Made by a program: the position numbers and the translations under genes. DNA of 64,000 nucleotides from Ramlibacter sp. WS9 (GTDB lineage: Bacteria; Pseudomonadota; Gammaproteobacteria; Burkholderiales; Burkholderiaceae_C), in NCBI RefSeq assembly GCF_003797765.1, contig NZ_RKMB01000006.1:124001-188000 (forward strand), read 5' to 3'. The notes under the pieces are model-generated. The model ran no database searches and had not been told where the DNA came from. It was given only the letters and a program-made list of their open reading frames with translations. Of the stretch, positions 1-10,307 are shown in pieces; positions within the stretch are counted from its first letter, which is position 1; every line of letters begins with the position of its first letter.

Positions 1-1307
<1,307 letters not shown>

Positions 1308-1323
1308 CGTGGTCTTCGGGTAA

Positions 1324-2322
1324 TCAACGCAGAGAGTAGAACGGAATGAAGATTTCGTTGGCGGAATTGCCCACCGACGCCACCCATTCCCTGGAAAATT
1401 TTTCGCCCATGCGCTTCAAGTCGCGGCTGAGTTCGAAAGGCACCGGGTCGACCTTGATGCCATTCTTGCGCAGGTCTTCCGTGGCGCTCACCGCCGCCGA
1501 CCGGCTGAGCGCGAACCCGCGAATCTCCGCCAGCGCGGCGCTGCGGACGACAGCCTGCTGCGTCGCTGGCGGCAGGGCGGCAAAGGCTTTGGCATTGACG
1601 AACACGATGTTCTTGGGAAACCAGGCGTTGAGCTCATAGTAATGCTTCAGCCCGCCCCACACCTTGTTCTCCACCCCGGTCACGGCTGAGGTGATCATCG
1701 CGTCCATCTTGCCTTCGGCCAGCGCTTGGCCCACCTGGACCATGGGCACGTCCACCGGCGTGGCGCTCAGCAGCTCGGCAATGCGCACCGTGGTCGGGTT
1801 GTACGTGCGCATCTTCATGCCCTGCAGGTCCTTGACATCGCGGATCGGCTTGTTCGTGTACAGGCCCTGCGGCGGCCACGGCACGGCGTACAGGGGCTTC
1901 AGGCCCCGCCGCGCGAATTCGCGCTCGATGCCGGGTCGCTGGAGCGCCCACATGCGCTGCACGGCCTCGTAGGAGCCGACGACGAAGGGCACGCCGTCCG
2001 CGCCTGCCAACGGCACCTCTTTGCCCATGCCGGACATGATGGCCTCTCCCGCTTCCACCTTGCCGCTGGAAACCGCCGCCGGAATCTCCGCCAGCTTGAC
2101 CAGGCTGTTGTTGGCAGCCACCTCGATCTTCAGTTGACCCTGGGTGGCGGCTGCCACCTCTCGGGCGAATTCCTCGAGGTTCTGCGTGTGGAAGGACTCG
2201 GCCCGGTAGCCGGTGGCCAGCTTCCACGTGGTGGCGGCCGGCGTGATGGCAGAGGTAGCGGCTTGCGCCAGGCAAAGCGATCCCCAGGCGGCCAGCAAGG
2301 CCGCCGCAACGACGTTTTTCAT
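1324..2322 (-). CDS. TRAP transporter substrate-binding protein DctP (copy 1)
   Basis: A 332-residue periplasmic solute receptor of the DctP family, with a Sec signal peptide of about 20 residues ending near SLCLAQA. Typical DctP features include the pocket stretch [13 protein letters not shown] and the [13 protein letters not shown] segment with the conserved arginine that usually grips the substrate carboxylate. It shares its general pattern with the DctP proteins at 4314-5288 and 19150-20121, so the three form one subfamily. It sits between the permease genes upstream and the oxoprolinase downstream, which suggests pyroglutamate or a related amino-acid derivative as ligand; that ligand is inference. 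Confidence 0.9.
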   Translation of the reverse strand: MKNVVAAALLAAWGSLCLAQAATSAITPAATTWKLATGYRAESFHTQNLEEFAREVAAATQGQLKIEVAANNSLVKLAEIPAAVSSGKVEAGEAIMSGMGKEVPLAGADGVPFVVGSYEAVQRMWALQRPGIEREFARRGLKPLYAVPWPPQGLYTNKPIRDVKDLQGMKMRTYNPTTVRIAELLSATPVDVPMVQVGQALAEGKMDAMITSAVTGVENKVWGGLKHYYELNAWFPKNIVFVNAKAFAALPPATQQAVVRSAALAEIRGFALSRSAAVSATEDLRKNGIKVDPVPFELSRDLKRMGEKFSREWVASVGNSANEIFIPFYSLR

Positions 2323-2354
2323 GAGAGTTCCTTAAAGGAGGGGCTGTCGTGCCG

Positions 2355-3665
2355 TCATTTCGCCTTCCCCATCAGAGCGTCCGGCACGACAGTGACGATC
2401 TGCGGAAACACGGTGATGAGCACGATGCACACCACCAGGCAAAGGAAGAACGGAATGGCGGCGCGGGCAATCACATTGCTGTCCTTGCCGGTCATGTTCT
2501 GCAGCACGAAGAGGTTGAATCCCACCGGCGGCGTTACCTCGGCGATCTCCACCAGCAGGATCACGAAGATGCCGAACCAGATGAGGTCGAACCCGGCCTT
2601 CTGGATCATCGGCATCACCACCGCGGCTGTCAGCACGATCATGCTGATGCCGTCCAGGGCCGTGCCCAGCACGAGGTACACCACCACCAGCGCGGTGATC
2701 AGTGCGTACGGTGACAGGTGCATGCCGTTGACCCACTCGGCCAGCTCGCGCGGGATGCCGGTGAAGGCCATCGTCTTGGTGAGGAAGGCCGCCCCCGCCA
2801 GGATGAACATGATCATGCAGCTGGTGCGCGCCGCGCCGCCCAGGCTTTCGGTGAAGTTGGCCCAGGTCAGCGAGCGGCTCCATGCGGCCAGCGCCAGTGC
2901 GCCCACCACACCATAGGCCGCGCATTCGGTGGCGGTCGCCCAGCCGGCCACGAGGGACCAGCAGATGAACACGATCAGCAGCGCGCATGGCACCAGGTTG
3001 CGCGACAGGCGCAGCTTCTCGCGCAACGTGGTGGCGGCCTCGCGCGGCGGCATCTTGCCCTTGTTGCGCAGCGCCCACCAGGCGATGTAGCCGGAGAACA
3101 GGGCCATCAGCACCAGCCCCGGCAGGAAGCCCGCCAGGAAGATGCGGATGATGGAAGCGTCCGCCGCCACCGCATAGACCACCATGGTGATCGACGGCGG
3201 AATGAGGATGCCCAGGGTGCCGGCCGTGGCCAGCGAACCGATGGCGATGTTCTCGTCGTAGCCGCGCTTCTTCAGTTCCGGCAGGGACACCTTGGCGATA
3301 GTGGCGCAGGTGGCGGCCGATGAGCCCGAGACCGAACCGAAGATGCCGCAGCCCAGGATGGTGGTGTGGAACAGCCGCCCCGGCACCCGGTTGAGCCATG
3401 GCGCCAGACCGGAAAACATCTCCTCGCTGAGCTTGGTGCGAAAAAGAATTTCGCCCATCCAGATGAAGAGCGGCAGTGCCGCCAGTTCCCAGGAAGCGTT
3501 GCTTTCCCAGAAGGCCGAGAAGAGGTTCAGGCCCGGCTGGCTGGTGGTCAGGAAGGCCTGCCCCGCCCAGCCGACGATGGCCAGTGTCATCGCGATCCAG
3601 ACTCCGCCGGACAGCATCAGCAGCATGAGGATCAGCAGGAAGGCGCCGGCGGCGAGGGTGTCCAT
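2355..3665 (-). CDS. TRAP transporter large permease DctM (copy 1)
   Basis: A 436-residue polytopic inner-membrane protein of the DctM family, the sodium-coupled transport subunit of tripartite ATP-independent transporters. The sequence is almost entirely hydrophobic helices and includes GSVSGSSAATCATIAKV and PPSITMVVYAVAAD, both typical of DctM. It is 32 bp upstream of dctP copy 1 and 22 bp downstream of dctQ on the same strand, so one operon is likely. It is very similar to the DctM at 7771-9081, including identical length, which points to a duplicated permease set around the LysR gene. Confidence 0.93.
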   Translation of the reverse strand: MDTLAAGAFLLILMLLMLSGGVWIAMTLAIVGWAGQAFLTTSQPGLNLFSAFWESNASWELAALPLFIWMGEILFRTKLSEEMFSGLAPWLNRVPGRLFHTTILGCGIFGSVSGSSAATCATIAKVSLPELKKRGYDENIAIGSLATAGTLGILIPPSITMVVYAVAADASIIRIFLAGFLPGLVLMALFSGYIAWWALRNKGKMPPREAATTLREKLRLSRNLVPCALLIVFICWSLVAGWATATECAAYGVVGALALAAWSRSLTWANFTESLGGAARTSCMIMFILAGAAFLTKTMAFTGIPRELAEWVNGMHLSPYALITALVVVYLVLGTALDGISMIVLTAAVVMPMIQKAGFDLIWFGIFVILLVEIAEVTPPVGFNLFVLQNMTGKDSNVIARAAIPFFLCLVVCIVLITVFPQIVTVVPDALMGKAK

Positions 3666-3687
3666 GGATGTCTTTCAGGAACGTGGG

Positions 3688-4293
3688 TCAGAGGTCGGAC
3701 GAGAAATCGCCCTTGGCGTGCCGCTCCTGCACCAGCCGCACGAAGGTGGGCAGCTCGCCGCGCAGCACGAGGATGAATTCATCGATCACCGCCACCAGGA
3801 ACAGCAGCGAACCGGCGGCAAAACTCAGTTGCGGGATCCAGATCGGCACGATCCACAGCCCTTGCGCCACTTCATTGAACTGCCAGCTCTGGTAGGTGAA
3901 GCGGCAGGCCCAGAACGCCAGGTAACCGATCGCGACGACCGCAATCGCGAGGCACACCAGTTCCAAGCGGCGCCGCAGCGGTGGCGCTGCCTTCTCCAGC
4001 AGCAGCGTGACGCGAACGAAGTCACCGTGCTTGAAGGCATGGGCCATGGTGAGGAACGCGGCCGCCGCGCAGAGCCACGAAACGAGGTCGTTGATGGCGC
4101 CCGTGGGAAAGCCGAACTGCCGCCCCAGGGTCTGCGCCACCATCAGCACGCAGATGGCGGCAATGCACGCCGCGCCCAGCACGCCGGCGCCCTGGTAGCT
4201 CAGGTCCAGCCAGCGCCGCAGCGCGTGCGGGCGTGGCGTCTCGGCGGCCGTGGCGGCGGGCGTCACCGGCATGGGATGGATGGCTGTAGACAT
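3688..4293 (-). CDS. TRAP transporter small permease DctQ (copy 1)
   Basis: A roughly 200-residue DctQ-type small membrane subunit with four predicted helices. The open frame extends much further upstream, but that part is the shadow of the adjacent dctP; the ATG at 4293 follows the end of that gene and gives a normal DctQ length. The motif AFKHGDFVRVTLLLEK is shared with the second DctQ at 7211-7744, and both end in a similar GDFSSD-type tail, again showing the duplication. It lies between dctP copy 2 and dctM copy 1 in one operon. Confidence 0.9.
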   Translation of the reverse strand: MSTAIHPMPVTPAATAAETPRPHALRRWLDLSYQGAGVLGAACIAAICVLMVAQTLGRQFGFPTGAINDLVSWLCAAAAFLTMAHAFKHGDFVRVTLLLEKAAPPLRRRLELVCLAIAVVAIGYLAFWACRFTYQSWQFNEVAQGLWIVPIWIPQLSFAAGSLLFLVAVIDEFILVLRGELPTFVRLVQERHAKGDFSSDL

Positions 4294-4313
4294 GGAGCGT
4301 TCGCCGCAGCGCC

Positions 4314-5288
4314 TTACTTCTTGCTGAAGGCGTCGATGACGGCCTTGCCGTCGGCACCGGCCGTCTTGACCCAGTCGGCGGTCATCTGGTCGCCGATGGA
4401 CTTCAGTTCTTTCTTCAGGCCGTCGGCCGCGGGGTCGATCTTCATGCCCTTGGCCGCGAGTTCCTTGAGGTACTCGGCATCTTTCTGCTCGCTGGCCTTC
4501 CAGCCGCGCTGCTCGGCCGCCGCGGCCTGCTGCAGCACCGCTTCCTGCGCCGGCTTGTCGAGCGCGTCGAAGGCCTTCTGGTTGACCACCACCGCATTGC
4601 GGGGAAGCCACGCCGCGACCGCGTAGAAGTACTTCACGCTCTCGTACAGCTTGCTGTCGACGCCGCTGGCGCTGGAGGTGAGGAAGTTGTCGACCCCGCC
4701 GGTGGCGAGGGCCGCCGGCAGCTCCGCCAGCTGGATGGTCACGGGCTGCGCGCCCACCGCATTGGCGATAAACGAAGTGGCCGGGTTGTACGCGCGCATC
4801 TTGGTGCCCTTGAGATCCTTCAAGGCTGCCACCGGCTTGACCGAGTACAGGCTCTGCGGCGGCCACGGCACGGTGTAGAGCAGCTTGATGCCCTGGGCCG
4901 CCAGTGTCTTGGCGAGGACCGCGCGCGAAGCCTCGTCCAGCCGCTTGGAGTCGGCGTAGCTCGTGGCCAGGAAGGGGATGGAATCGACGCCGAAGATCGG
5001 CGACTCGTTGGCCGCGCCCGAGAGGATGAATTCGCCGGCCGGCACCTGGGCCGATTGCACCGCGCGCTTGATCTCGTTGGCCTTGAACAGGGAGGCGTTC
5101 GCGTGCACGGTGATCTTCAGCTTGCCGGCGGTGGCCTTGTCCACGCCCTCGGCGAACTGCTGCAGGTTCTGCACCTGGAAGGTGTTGACGCCATAGCCGG
5201 ACGGGAGGTCCCACTTGGCATCGGCGTGCGCGCCGGTGGACATCGCCAGTGCGGCAATGCACGTGAGGGACGAGAGTACTTTTTTCAT
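4314..5288 (-). CDS. TRAP transporter substrate-binding protein DctP (copy 2)
   Basis: A 324-residue DctP-family periplasmic receptor with a clear signal peptide cut after about residue 22 (GAHA/DAKWDLP). It contains VPWPPQSLYSVKP and KDLKGTKMRAYNPAT, the ligand-contact regions of this subfamily. It is the first TRAP gene after the DUF1445 gene in the minus-strand operon. One operon therefore encodes two binding proteins (this and 1324-2322) for one DctQM pair, which suggests the transporter handles two related solutes. The ligand is not established by sequence. Confidence 0.9.
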   Translation of the reverse strand: MKKVLSSLTCIAALAMSTGAHADAKWDLPSGYGVNTFQVQNLQQFAEGVDKATAGKLKITVHANASLFKANEIKRAVQSAQVPAGEFILSGAANESPIFGVDSIPFLATSYADSKRLDEASRAVLAKTLAAQGIKLLYTVPWPPQSLYSVKPVAALKDLKGTKMRAYNPATSFIANAVGAQPVTIQLAELPAALATGGVDNFLTSSASGVDSKLYESVKYFYAVAAWLPRNAVVVNQKAFDALDKPAQEAVLQQAAAAEQRGWKASEQKDAEYLKELAAKGMKIDPAADGLKKELKSIGDQMTADWVKTAGADGKAVIDAFSKK

Positions 5289-5302
5289 GATCGCAAAGCT
5301 CC

Positions 5303-6097
5303 TTAAAAGCTGGCCAGTTCGTGGTTGAAAAGATCGGTGATCAGCATCGCGCCGGGCGCGTGCGTGATGCAGAAATCGGGGCGTGCCTGCTCGATGGCCG
5401 CCTGCGGGGTGACACCGCAGGCCCAGAACACCGGCAGCTCGCCCGGCAGCACCTCGACGGCGTCGCCGTAGTCGGGGCGCGAAAGGTCGACGATGCCGAT
5501 CTGCGCCGGGTCACCGATGTGCACCGGCGCGCCATGCACGTTCGGGAAGCGCGAGGTGATCTGCACGGCGCGGATGGCGTCGGCGGGCCGCATCGGGCGC
5601 ATCGTCACGACCAGCGGCCCGCTGAAGGGGCCGGCCGGCGCGGTGGCCACATTGGTGCGGAACATCGCTACGTTGCGGTTCTGTTCGATGTGCCGCAGCG
5701 GCAGGCCGGCTTCGATGAGCGCCTGCTCGAACGAGAACGAGCAGCCGATCACGAAAGTCACCAGGTCATCGCGCCAGAGGTGGGTGATGTCGCCCGGCTC
5801 GGCGGCCAGCTCGCCCTTGCGCCACACCCGATAACGCGGCACGTCGGTGCGGATGTCGATGTCCTTACCCAGCGTGGGCAGGAACGGATCGCCGGGCTCG
5901 GAAACGGCGAGCACGGGGCACGGCTTGGGATTGCGCTGGCAGTAGCGCAGGAAGTCGCCGGCCAGATCCGCGGGCAGGATCACCACGTTGCCCTGCACGT
6001 GGTTGTCGGCCAGGCCGCTGGTGTGCGACGCCCACTCGCCGGTGCGGATGGCGCGGCGGGCGGTGACGGCGGCGGAAGAAGGGTTGGCTGCGTTCAA
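5303..6097 (-). CDS. DUF1445 family protein (putative hydro-lyase / D-glutamate cyclase-like)
   Basis: The protein matches the DUF1445 family: the opening [18 protein letters not shown], a central [15 protein letters not shown] and the late [11 protein letters not shown] are characteristic. The family includes mammalian D-glutamate cyclase, which converts D-glutamate to 5-oxo-D-proline; bacterial members are usually called putative hydro-lyases. I place the start at a TTG at 6097, giving 264 residues as usual for the family, with GGAG about 10 nt upstream. A longer frame from 6190 would add an unconserved N-terminus. It is the first gene of an operon ending in 5-oxoprolinase. Confidence 0.85.
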   Translation of the reverse strand: MNAANPSSAAVTARRAIRTGEWASHTSGLADNHVQGNVVILPADLAGDFLRYCQRNPKPCPVLAVSEPGDPFLPTLGKDIDIRTDVPRYRVWRKGELAAEPGDITHLWRDDLVTFVIGCSFSFEQALIEAGLPLRHIEQNRNVAMFRTNVATAPAGPFSGPLVVTMRPMRPADAIRAVQITSRFPNVHGAPVHIGDPAQIGIVDLSRPDYGDAVEVLPGELPVFWACGVTPQAAIEQARPDFCITHAPGAMLITDLFNHELASF

Positions 6098-6118
6098 GAC
6101 GATGGGCTCCGGAAAGAA

Positions 6119-6143
6119 TCGACTCGTGTTTTCGACTCGTGTT
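6119..6143. repeat. Perfect 12-bp tandem repeat upstream of the DUF1445 operon
   Basis: TCGACTCGTGTT occurs at 6119-6130 and again at 6132-6143, one base apart. It lies between the LysR gene and the start of the DUF1445 gene, in the probable promoter or leader of the minus-strand operon. It may be an operator with a 13-bp period or a replication-slippage product. Confidence 0.6.
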
Positions 6144-6264
6144 GCGATGAGCCGGATTCTGGAAGTGCCGGCGCTTCGCGGCAAACGCAAAATATTTCGA
6201 TCAGCTCATCACATTTTTCGATGATGCGAAGCGATATCAGGGTTTCACCCTAGGGCGCAACCCA

Positions 6265-7143
6265 TCAGAAACCGGCGATGAATTCGAGTGCGGACTTGAG
6301 CACCAATTCGGCGCTTCCCGAGGAAGGATCGAACCGGTAGTTGGCGTGGATGGGCAGCGGCGCGAGCTGGGTGTCGCAGCGCAGGATCTTCAGCCCCGAG
6401 GTGTCCGGCAGCCTGCGCGCCGCGGCCAGCGGCAGTGCCGCCACGCCGAAGCCCGCCTGCACCAGCTGCACCATCGCGGAGATCGATGAGATGGCGTGCA
6501 CCTTCCTGGGTTGCACCTGCGCCGCCTTGAGCTGGTCGAGCAGCGCCAGGTGCGGATAGGAGCCGCGCTGGAAAGTCATCAGCTCCATGTCAGCAAAATC
6601 GCTCATCCGGTAGAGCCGCTTGCGGTGCACGCCCGCGTTGCCCAGGAAGGCCATCTCCATCGGCGGCAGCGCCTTGCTGCGCACGCCTTCGACGTTGGCC
6701 GGCGCCGCCGTGAACACGATGTCGAGCGCACCGCGCCGCACCAGCTCGATGAGCACCGGCGTGGTTTCCACCGACAGTTCCAACTCCAGCTCGGGGTATT
6801 GGGCACGCAGGTATTCCACCCAAGGGATCAGCCAGGAATGCAGCACCGACTCGATGGCGCCGATGCGCATCTGCAACTCCAGCGGCGCCTCGCCGCCCAT
6901 CTCCTGCTTGATCTCGCGCTGCAGCTCCAGGAGGCGCGTGGCGTGCTTGAGGAAGCGCTGGCCGGCGAAAGTCATGCGGAACTGCTTGTTGCGCCGGTCC
7001 AGCAGCACCGTGCCCAGTTCATCCTCCAGCGCCGCGATGCGCGCGGACATCGCCGATTGCGTGATGAACAGCTTTTCGGCCGCGCGCGACACCGATTGAA
7101 GGGTCGCGACCCAGTAGAAGGCTTCGACGAACCGGAGGTTCAT
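6265..7143 (-). CDS. LysR-family transcriptional regulator
   Basis: A 292-residue LysR-type regulator starting MNLRFVEAFYWVATLQSVSR, with the winged HTH in residues 1-60 (AAEKLFITQSAMSARIAALE) and an effector-binding domain in the rest. The longer frame to 7218 carries an unconserved N-terminus, so I use the ATG at 7143. It lies between the DUF1445/TRAP/oxoprolinase operon on the same strand and a divergent dctQM pair 67 bp away. It is therefore well placed to control both transport operons in response to their substrate, which is inference. Confidence 0.93.
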   Translation of the reverse strand: MNLRFVEAFYWVATLQSVSRAAEKLFITQSAMSARIAALEDELGTVLLDRRNKQFRMTFAGQRFLKHATRLLELQREIKQEMGGEAPLELQMRIGAIESVLHSWLIPWVEYLRAQYPELELELSVETTPVLIELVRRGALDIVFTAAPANVEGVRSKALPPMEMAFLGNAGVHRKRLYRMSDFADMELMTFQRGSYPHLALLDQLKAAQVQPRKVHAISSISAMVQLVQAGFGVAALPLAAARRLPDTSGLKILRCDTQLAPLPIHANYRFDPSSGSAELVLKSALEFIAGF

Positions 7144-7149
7144 GGTGCG

Positions 7150-7170
7150 TTCCGGAGATTCATGGCGGAA
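7150..7170. promoter_or_regulatory. Possible LysR-type operator in the lysR-dctQ divergent gap
   Basis: An interrupted palindrome TTCCG (7150-7154) / CGGAA (7166-7170) with an 11-base spacer, in the 67-bp gap between the divergent LysR and dctQ genes. The size and position fit a LysR-type box, but the arms are only 5 bp. Confidence 0.35.
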
Positions 7171-7210
7171 ATGGCGGCGGGAGCGTGGTTCAGCAGAGCA
7201 ATAATGCCTG

Positions 7211-7744
7211 ATGCGCAAATTCCTCGACCGGCTCTACCTCGGGGCCGCCGGCCTCGCCGCACTCTGCGTCCTGGCCATCTGCGTGCTGATGGTCGGCCAG
7301 AGCATCGCCCGCGAATTCGGCATCCGCACCGGCGCCACCAACGACATTGTGGCCTGGCTGTGCGCCGCAGCCGCGTTCCTGGCAATGGCGCATGCCTTCA
7401 AGCACGGCGACTTCGTGCGCGTCACGCTGCTCCTGGAAAAACTCCCGGCTGGCCCGCGGCGGGTGCTGGAGATCATCTCGTTGGCGATTGCCTGCTTCGC
7501 GATCGGCTACCTTGCTTTCTGGGCCACGCGTTTCGCCTGGGAGAGCTACGAGTTCAACGACATGGCCAACGGCCTGCTCGCCATCCCGCTGTGGATTCCG
7601 CAGACCAGCTTCGTGGTCGGCGCCTGGCTGTTCTTCATCGCGGTTCTCGACGAGATGGTGCTGGTGGCGCGGGGGGCCCGGCCCACCTACGTGACCGCGG
7701 TGGAAGAGCGGCACGCGCACGGCGACTTCTCATCCGACGTCTGA
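7211..7744 (+). CDS. TRAP transporter small permease DctQ (copy 2)
   Basis: A 177-residue DctQ-type membrane protein with four hydrophobic segments and the AFKHGDFVRVTLLLEK motif shared with the DctQ at 3688-4293. It starts at the ATG at 7211, divergent from lysR, and is followed 26 bp later by dctM copy 2. No dctP gene is adjacent, so this pair probably works with one of the DctP proteins at 1324, 4314 or 19150. Confidence 0.92.
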   Translation: MRKFLDRLYLGAAGLAALCVLAICVLMVGQSIAREFGIRTGATNDIVAWLCAAAAFLAMAHAFKHGDFVRVTLLLEKLPAGPRRVLEIISLAIACFAIGYLAFWATRFAWESYEFNDMANGLLAIPLWIPQTSFVVGAWLFFIAVLDEMVLVARGARPTYVTAVEERHAHGDFSSDV

Positions 7745-7770
7745 ACAAAAACTCCAGGAAAAGACACACG

Positions 7771-9081
7771 ATGACCACGCTCGGAATCGGCCTCTTTCTG
7801 CTGGTGATCATGCTGCTGCTGCTGACGGGCGGTGTCTGGATCGCGATGACGCTGGCCATCTGTGGATGGATCGGCCAAGCCTTCTTCGTCAACACGCAGC
7901 CCGGCAAGAACCTGTTCTCTGCTTTCTGGGAAAGCAATGCGTCGTGGGAGTTGGCGGCGCTTCCGCTCTTCATCTGGATGGGTGAGATCCTCTTTCGAAC
8001 CAAGCTGAGCGAAGAGATGTTCGAAGGGCTGAGGCCGTGGCTGAACCGCATCCCGGGCCGGCTCATGCACACCACCATCCTCGGCTGCGGCATTTTCGGT
8101 TCGGTCAGCGGGTCTTCGGCCGCGACTTGCGCGACGATCTCCAAAGTGGCGCTGCCGGAACTGAAGAAGCGCGGCTACGACGAGAAGCTTGCCCTGGGCG
8201 CGCTGGCCACGGCCGGCACGCTGGGCATCCTGATCCCGCCGTCGATCACGATGGTGGTGTACGCAGTGGCGGCCGATGCCTCCATCATCCGCATCTTCCT
8301 CGCGGGCTTCCTGCCCGGCTTTCTGCTGATGGGCCTGTTCATGGGCTACATCGCGTGGTGGTCGATCCGCAACCCGTCCAAGGTGCCGGCAGCCGACCCG
8401 CCCAGCAGTTGGGGCGAGAAGATCCGCAAGAGCGGCAACCTCATCCCCTGCGCCGCGCTGATCGTGTTCATCGTCTGGGTGCTGGTCGCGGGCTATGCCA
8501 CGGCCACGGAATGCGCGGCCTACGGCGTGACGGGCTCACTCGCCATCGCGGCGTGGGGCCGGTCGCTGACATGGAAGAACTTCTGGGACGGCCTGATGGG
8601 CGCCACGCGCACCAGCTGCATGATCATGTTCATCCTGGCCGGCGCGGCGTTCCTCACCAAGACCATGGCGTTCACCGGCGTGCCGCGCGAACTGGCCGAG
8701 TGGGTCAACGCCATGAACCTGTCGCCCTATGCGTTGATCGCGTGCCTGGTGGTCGTCTACCTGGTGCTGGGCACCGCGCTGGACGGCATCAGCATGATCG
8801 TCCTCACCGCCGCGGTGGTGCTGCCGATGATCCAGAAGGCCGGCTTCGACCTCGTCTGGTTCGGCATCTTCATCGTGCTGCTGGTCGAGATCGCCGAGGT
8901 CACACCGCCGGTCGGCTTCAACCTCTTCGTGCTGCAGAACATGACCGGCAAGGACAGCAACACCATTGCCAGGGCCGCGATCCCGTTCTTCGGTTGCCTC
9001 GTGCTTTGCATCGCACTGGTGACCGTCTTCCCGCAGATCGTGACCTGGCTGCCCAACTATGTGATGGGCGTGGAAAAGTAG
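7771..9081 (+). CDS. TRAP transporter large permease DctM (copy 2)
   Basis: A 436-residue DctM-family permease starting at the ATG at 7771; the longer open frame from 6496 is a shadow of lysR. It contains GSVSGSSAATCATISKV and PPSITMVVYAVAADASI, and aligns along its full length with copy 1 at 2355-3665, ending in similar residues. The near-identity of both dctM genes and the shared DctQ motif indicate a duplicated QM unit flanking the LysR gene. It converges on the usp/terC genes, with 10 bp between stop codons. Confidence 0.93.
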   Translation: MTTLGIGLFLLVIMLLLLTGGVWIAMTLAICGWIGQAFFVNTQPGKNLFSAFWESNASWELAALPLFIWMGEILFRTKLSEEMFEGLRPWLNRIPGRLMHTTILGCGIFGSVSGSSAATCATISKVALPELKKRGYDEKLALGALATAGTLGILIPPSITMVVYAVAADASIIRIFLAGFLPGFLLMGLFMGYIAWWSIRNPSKVPAADPPSSWGEKIRKSGNLIPCAALIVFIVWVLVAGYATATECAAYGVTGSLAIAAWGRSLTWKNFWDGLMGATRTSCMIMFILAGAAFLTKTMAFTGVPRELAEWVNAMNLSPYALIACLVVVYLVLGTALDGISMIVLTAAVVLPMIQKAGFDLVWFGIFIVLLVEIAEVTPPVGFNLFVLQNMTGKDSNTIARAAIPFFGCLVLCIALVTVFPQIVTWLPNYVMGVEK

Positions 9082-9091
9082 CCCGCGGCTG

Positions 9092-9526
9092 TTATGGGCT
9101 GATGACCTGGCAGTCGCCGGCGCCGCCGACGATCTGCCGGACCTGGCCGGCAAGGCTGCCGAAGACCCGGCCCGCAAACCCCGCATGGCCTTCATTGCCC
9201 ATGAGGATCCTGTCGCAGGCCAGTTCGCGCGCGACCCGGGCGATCGTCTCCGCGCGGCGCCCCACCACCACCAGCGCGGTATACGGGACCGCCGCCGCAT
9301 CCAGCAGCGCCCGCGCACCCGCAAGGTCTTCGGCGCCGGCCTGGTGCTGGATGCCGCTCAGCTCGCGGCTGTCGAAGCACATCGCGACGTGTCCGGAAAG
9401 CTGGGGCTGCACATTCAGCAAGTGAATGGCAACCGGCTCCTGGCGGTACAGGGCAATGGCTTGCGCCACCGCCGACTTCATGGCCGCCTCGTTGTCGGCA
9501 TTGATGTGAATCAGCAGGTTTCGCAT
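9092..9526 (-). CDS. Universal stress protein, UspA family
   Basis: A 144-residue UspA-fold protein starting at the ATG at 9526. The C-terminal half carries a complete ATP-binding motif of the form G-2x-G-9x-G(S/T): GNEG, nine residues, then GS. This indicates the nucleotide-binding subgroup. It begins 2 bp after the stop of the terC-like gene, so the two are almost certainly co-transcribed and may be translationally coupled. Its role beyond stress survival cannot be read from sequence. Confidence 0.92.
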   Translation of the reverse strand: MRNLLIHINADNEAAMKSAVAQAIALYRQEPVAIHLLNVQPQLSGHVAMCFDSRELSGIQHQAGAEDLAGARALLDAAAVPYTALVVVGRRAETIARVARELACDRILMGNEGHAGFAGRVFGSLAGQVRQIVGGAGDCQVISP

Positions 9527-9528
9527 GC

Positions 9529-10233
9529 TTACTCCGCGGCTTCGCTGAGCTTGCCGGGCAGGGCCTGCGGGCGGGATGCCAGCCACTTGCCCAGACCGAC
9601 CACCAGCAACGCGCCGGCCACCGGGGCAATGGTGTGCAGGCTTTGGCGGCCGTTTTCGACCCACGCGTGGACAGACGGATCGGAGACCGCCATCTCGCCG
9701 GCCACCCAGCCCAGCAGACCGGCACCGATGGTGATGATCGCGGGGAAGCGGGCCATCAGCTTCAGGATCAGCGTGCTGCCGTAGATGATCAGCGGAATGC
9801 TGATGACGAGACCGACGACCAGCAAGACCACATTGCCCTTGGCCGCCGCGGCGACGCCCAGCACGTTGTCCAGGCTCATCACGAGGTCGGCGACGATGAT
9901 CGTCTTGATGGCGGCAGCCAGGTTCGAATGGCTCTCCATGTGTTCTTCCTCGTCATCGCCCTTCAGCAGGCCGATGCCGATCCACAGCAGCAAGGCCGCG
10001 CCAATGAGCTTCAGGTAGGGCAGCGAGAGCAGGTAGACCGCGAAGAAGGTCAGCACGATGCGCAGCACGATCGCGCCGACGCTGCCGAACATGATGGCCT
10101 TCTTCTGCTGCGCCGGGGGCAGCGACCGCGAAGCCAGCGCGATCACCACGGCGTTGTCGCCGCTGAGCACGATGTTGATCATGATGATCTGGGAAAGCGC
10201 GATCCAGAATTCTGGGGTCGTGAATGCGGACAT
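9529..10233 (-). CDS. TerC family integral membrane protein (YjbE-like)
   Basis: A 234-residue TerC-family membrane protein. The paired acidic motifs typical of the family are present: NIVLSGDNAVVIALA in the first helix and DLVMSLDNVLGVAAA after the central loop. TerC/Alx/YjbE relatives are linked to manganese or other metal export and to secreted-metalloenzyme loading. The start is the ATG at 10233, preceded by GAGGAGAC; the longer frame upstream lies in the promoter region. It leads the terC-usp unit and is preceded by the 11-bp-period repeat array at 10308-10380, so response-regulator control is likely. Confidence 0.9.
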   Translation of the reverse strand: MSAFTTPEFWIALSQIIMINIVLSGDNAVVIALASRSLPPAQQKKAIMFGSVGAIVLRIVLTFFAVYLLSLPYLKLIGAALLLWIGIGLLKGDDEEEHMESHSNLAAAIKTIIVADLVMSLDNVLGVAAAAKGNVVLLVVGLVISIPLIIYGSTLILKLMARFPAIITIGAGLLGWVAGEMAVSDPSVHAWVENGRQSLHTIAPVAGALLVVGLGKWLASRPQALPGKLSEAAE

Positions 10234-10248
10234 TCTTGGGGTCTCCTC

Positions 10249-10286
10249 GAGCAGGGGTGGGCGGAACCGGGGATCGGTTCCTGCTC
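10249..10286 (-). other. Stem-loop in the terC leader
   Basis: In the probable 5' leader of terC, GAGCAGG (10249-10255) can pair with CCTGCTC (10280-10286), and an inner GGAACCG (10263-10269) with CGGTTCC (10275-10281). It ends just before the GAGGAGA ribosome-binding site. It does not resemble the yybP-ykoY manganese riboswitch as far as I can see. Confidence 0.4.
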
Positions 10287-10291
10287 GACCG

Positions 10292-10297
10292 AGAATA
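10292..10297 (-). promoter_or_regulatory. Candidate -10 box of the terC promoter
   Basis: On the minus strand these bases read TATTCT. The hexamer begins 10 nt after the last heptamer of the repeat array and there is no good -35, the arrangement of PhoB/OmpR-activated promoters in which the regulator replaces -35 recognition. Confidence 0.5.
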
Positions 10298-10307
10298 GGG
10301 ACGTGGG

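Noticed and set aside
10234..10307. yybP-ykoY manganese riboswitch ahead of terC
   Set aside because: The leader is too short and lacks the conserved loops; only a simple nested stem is visible.
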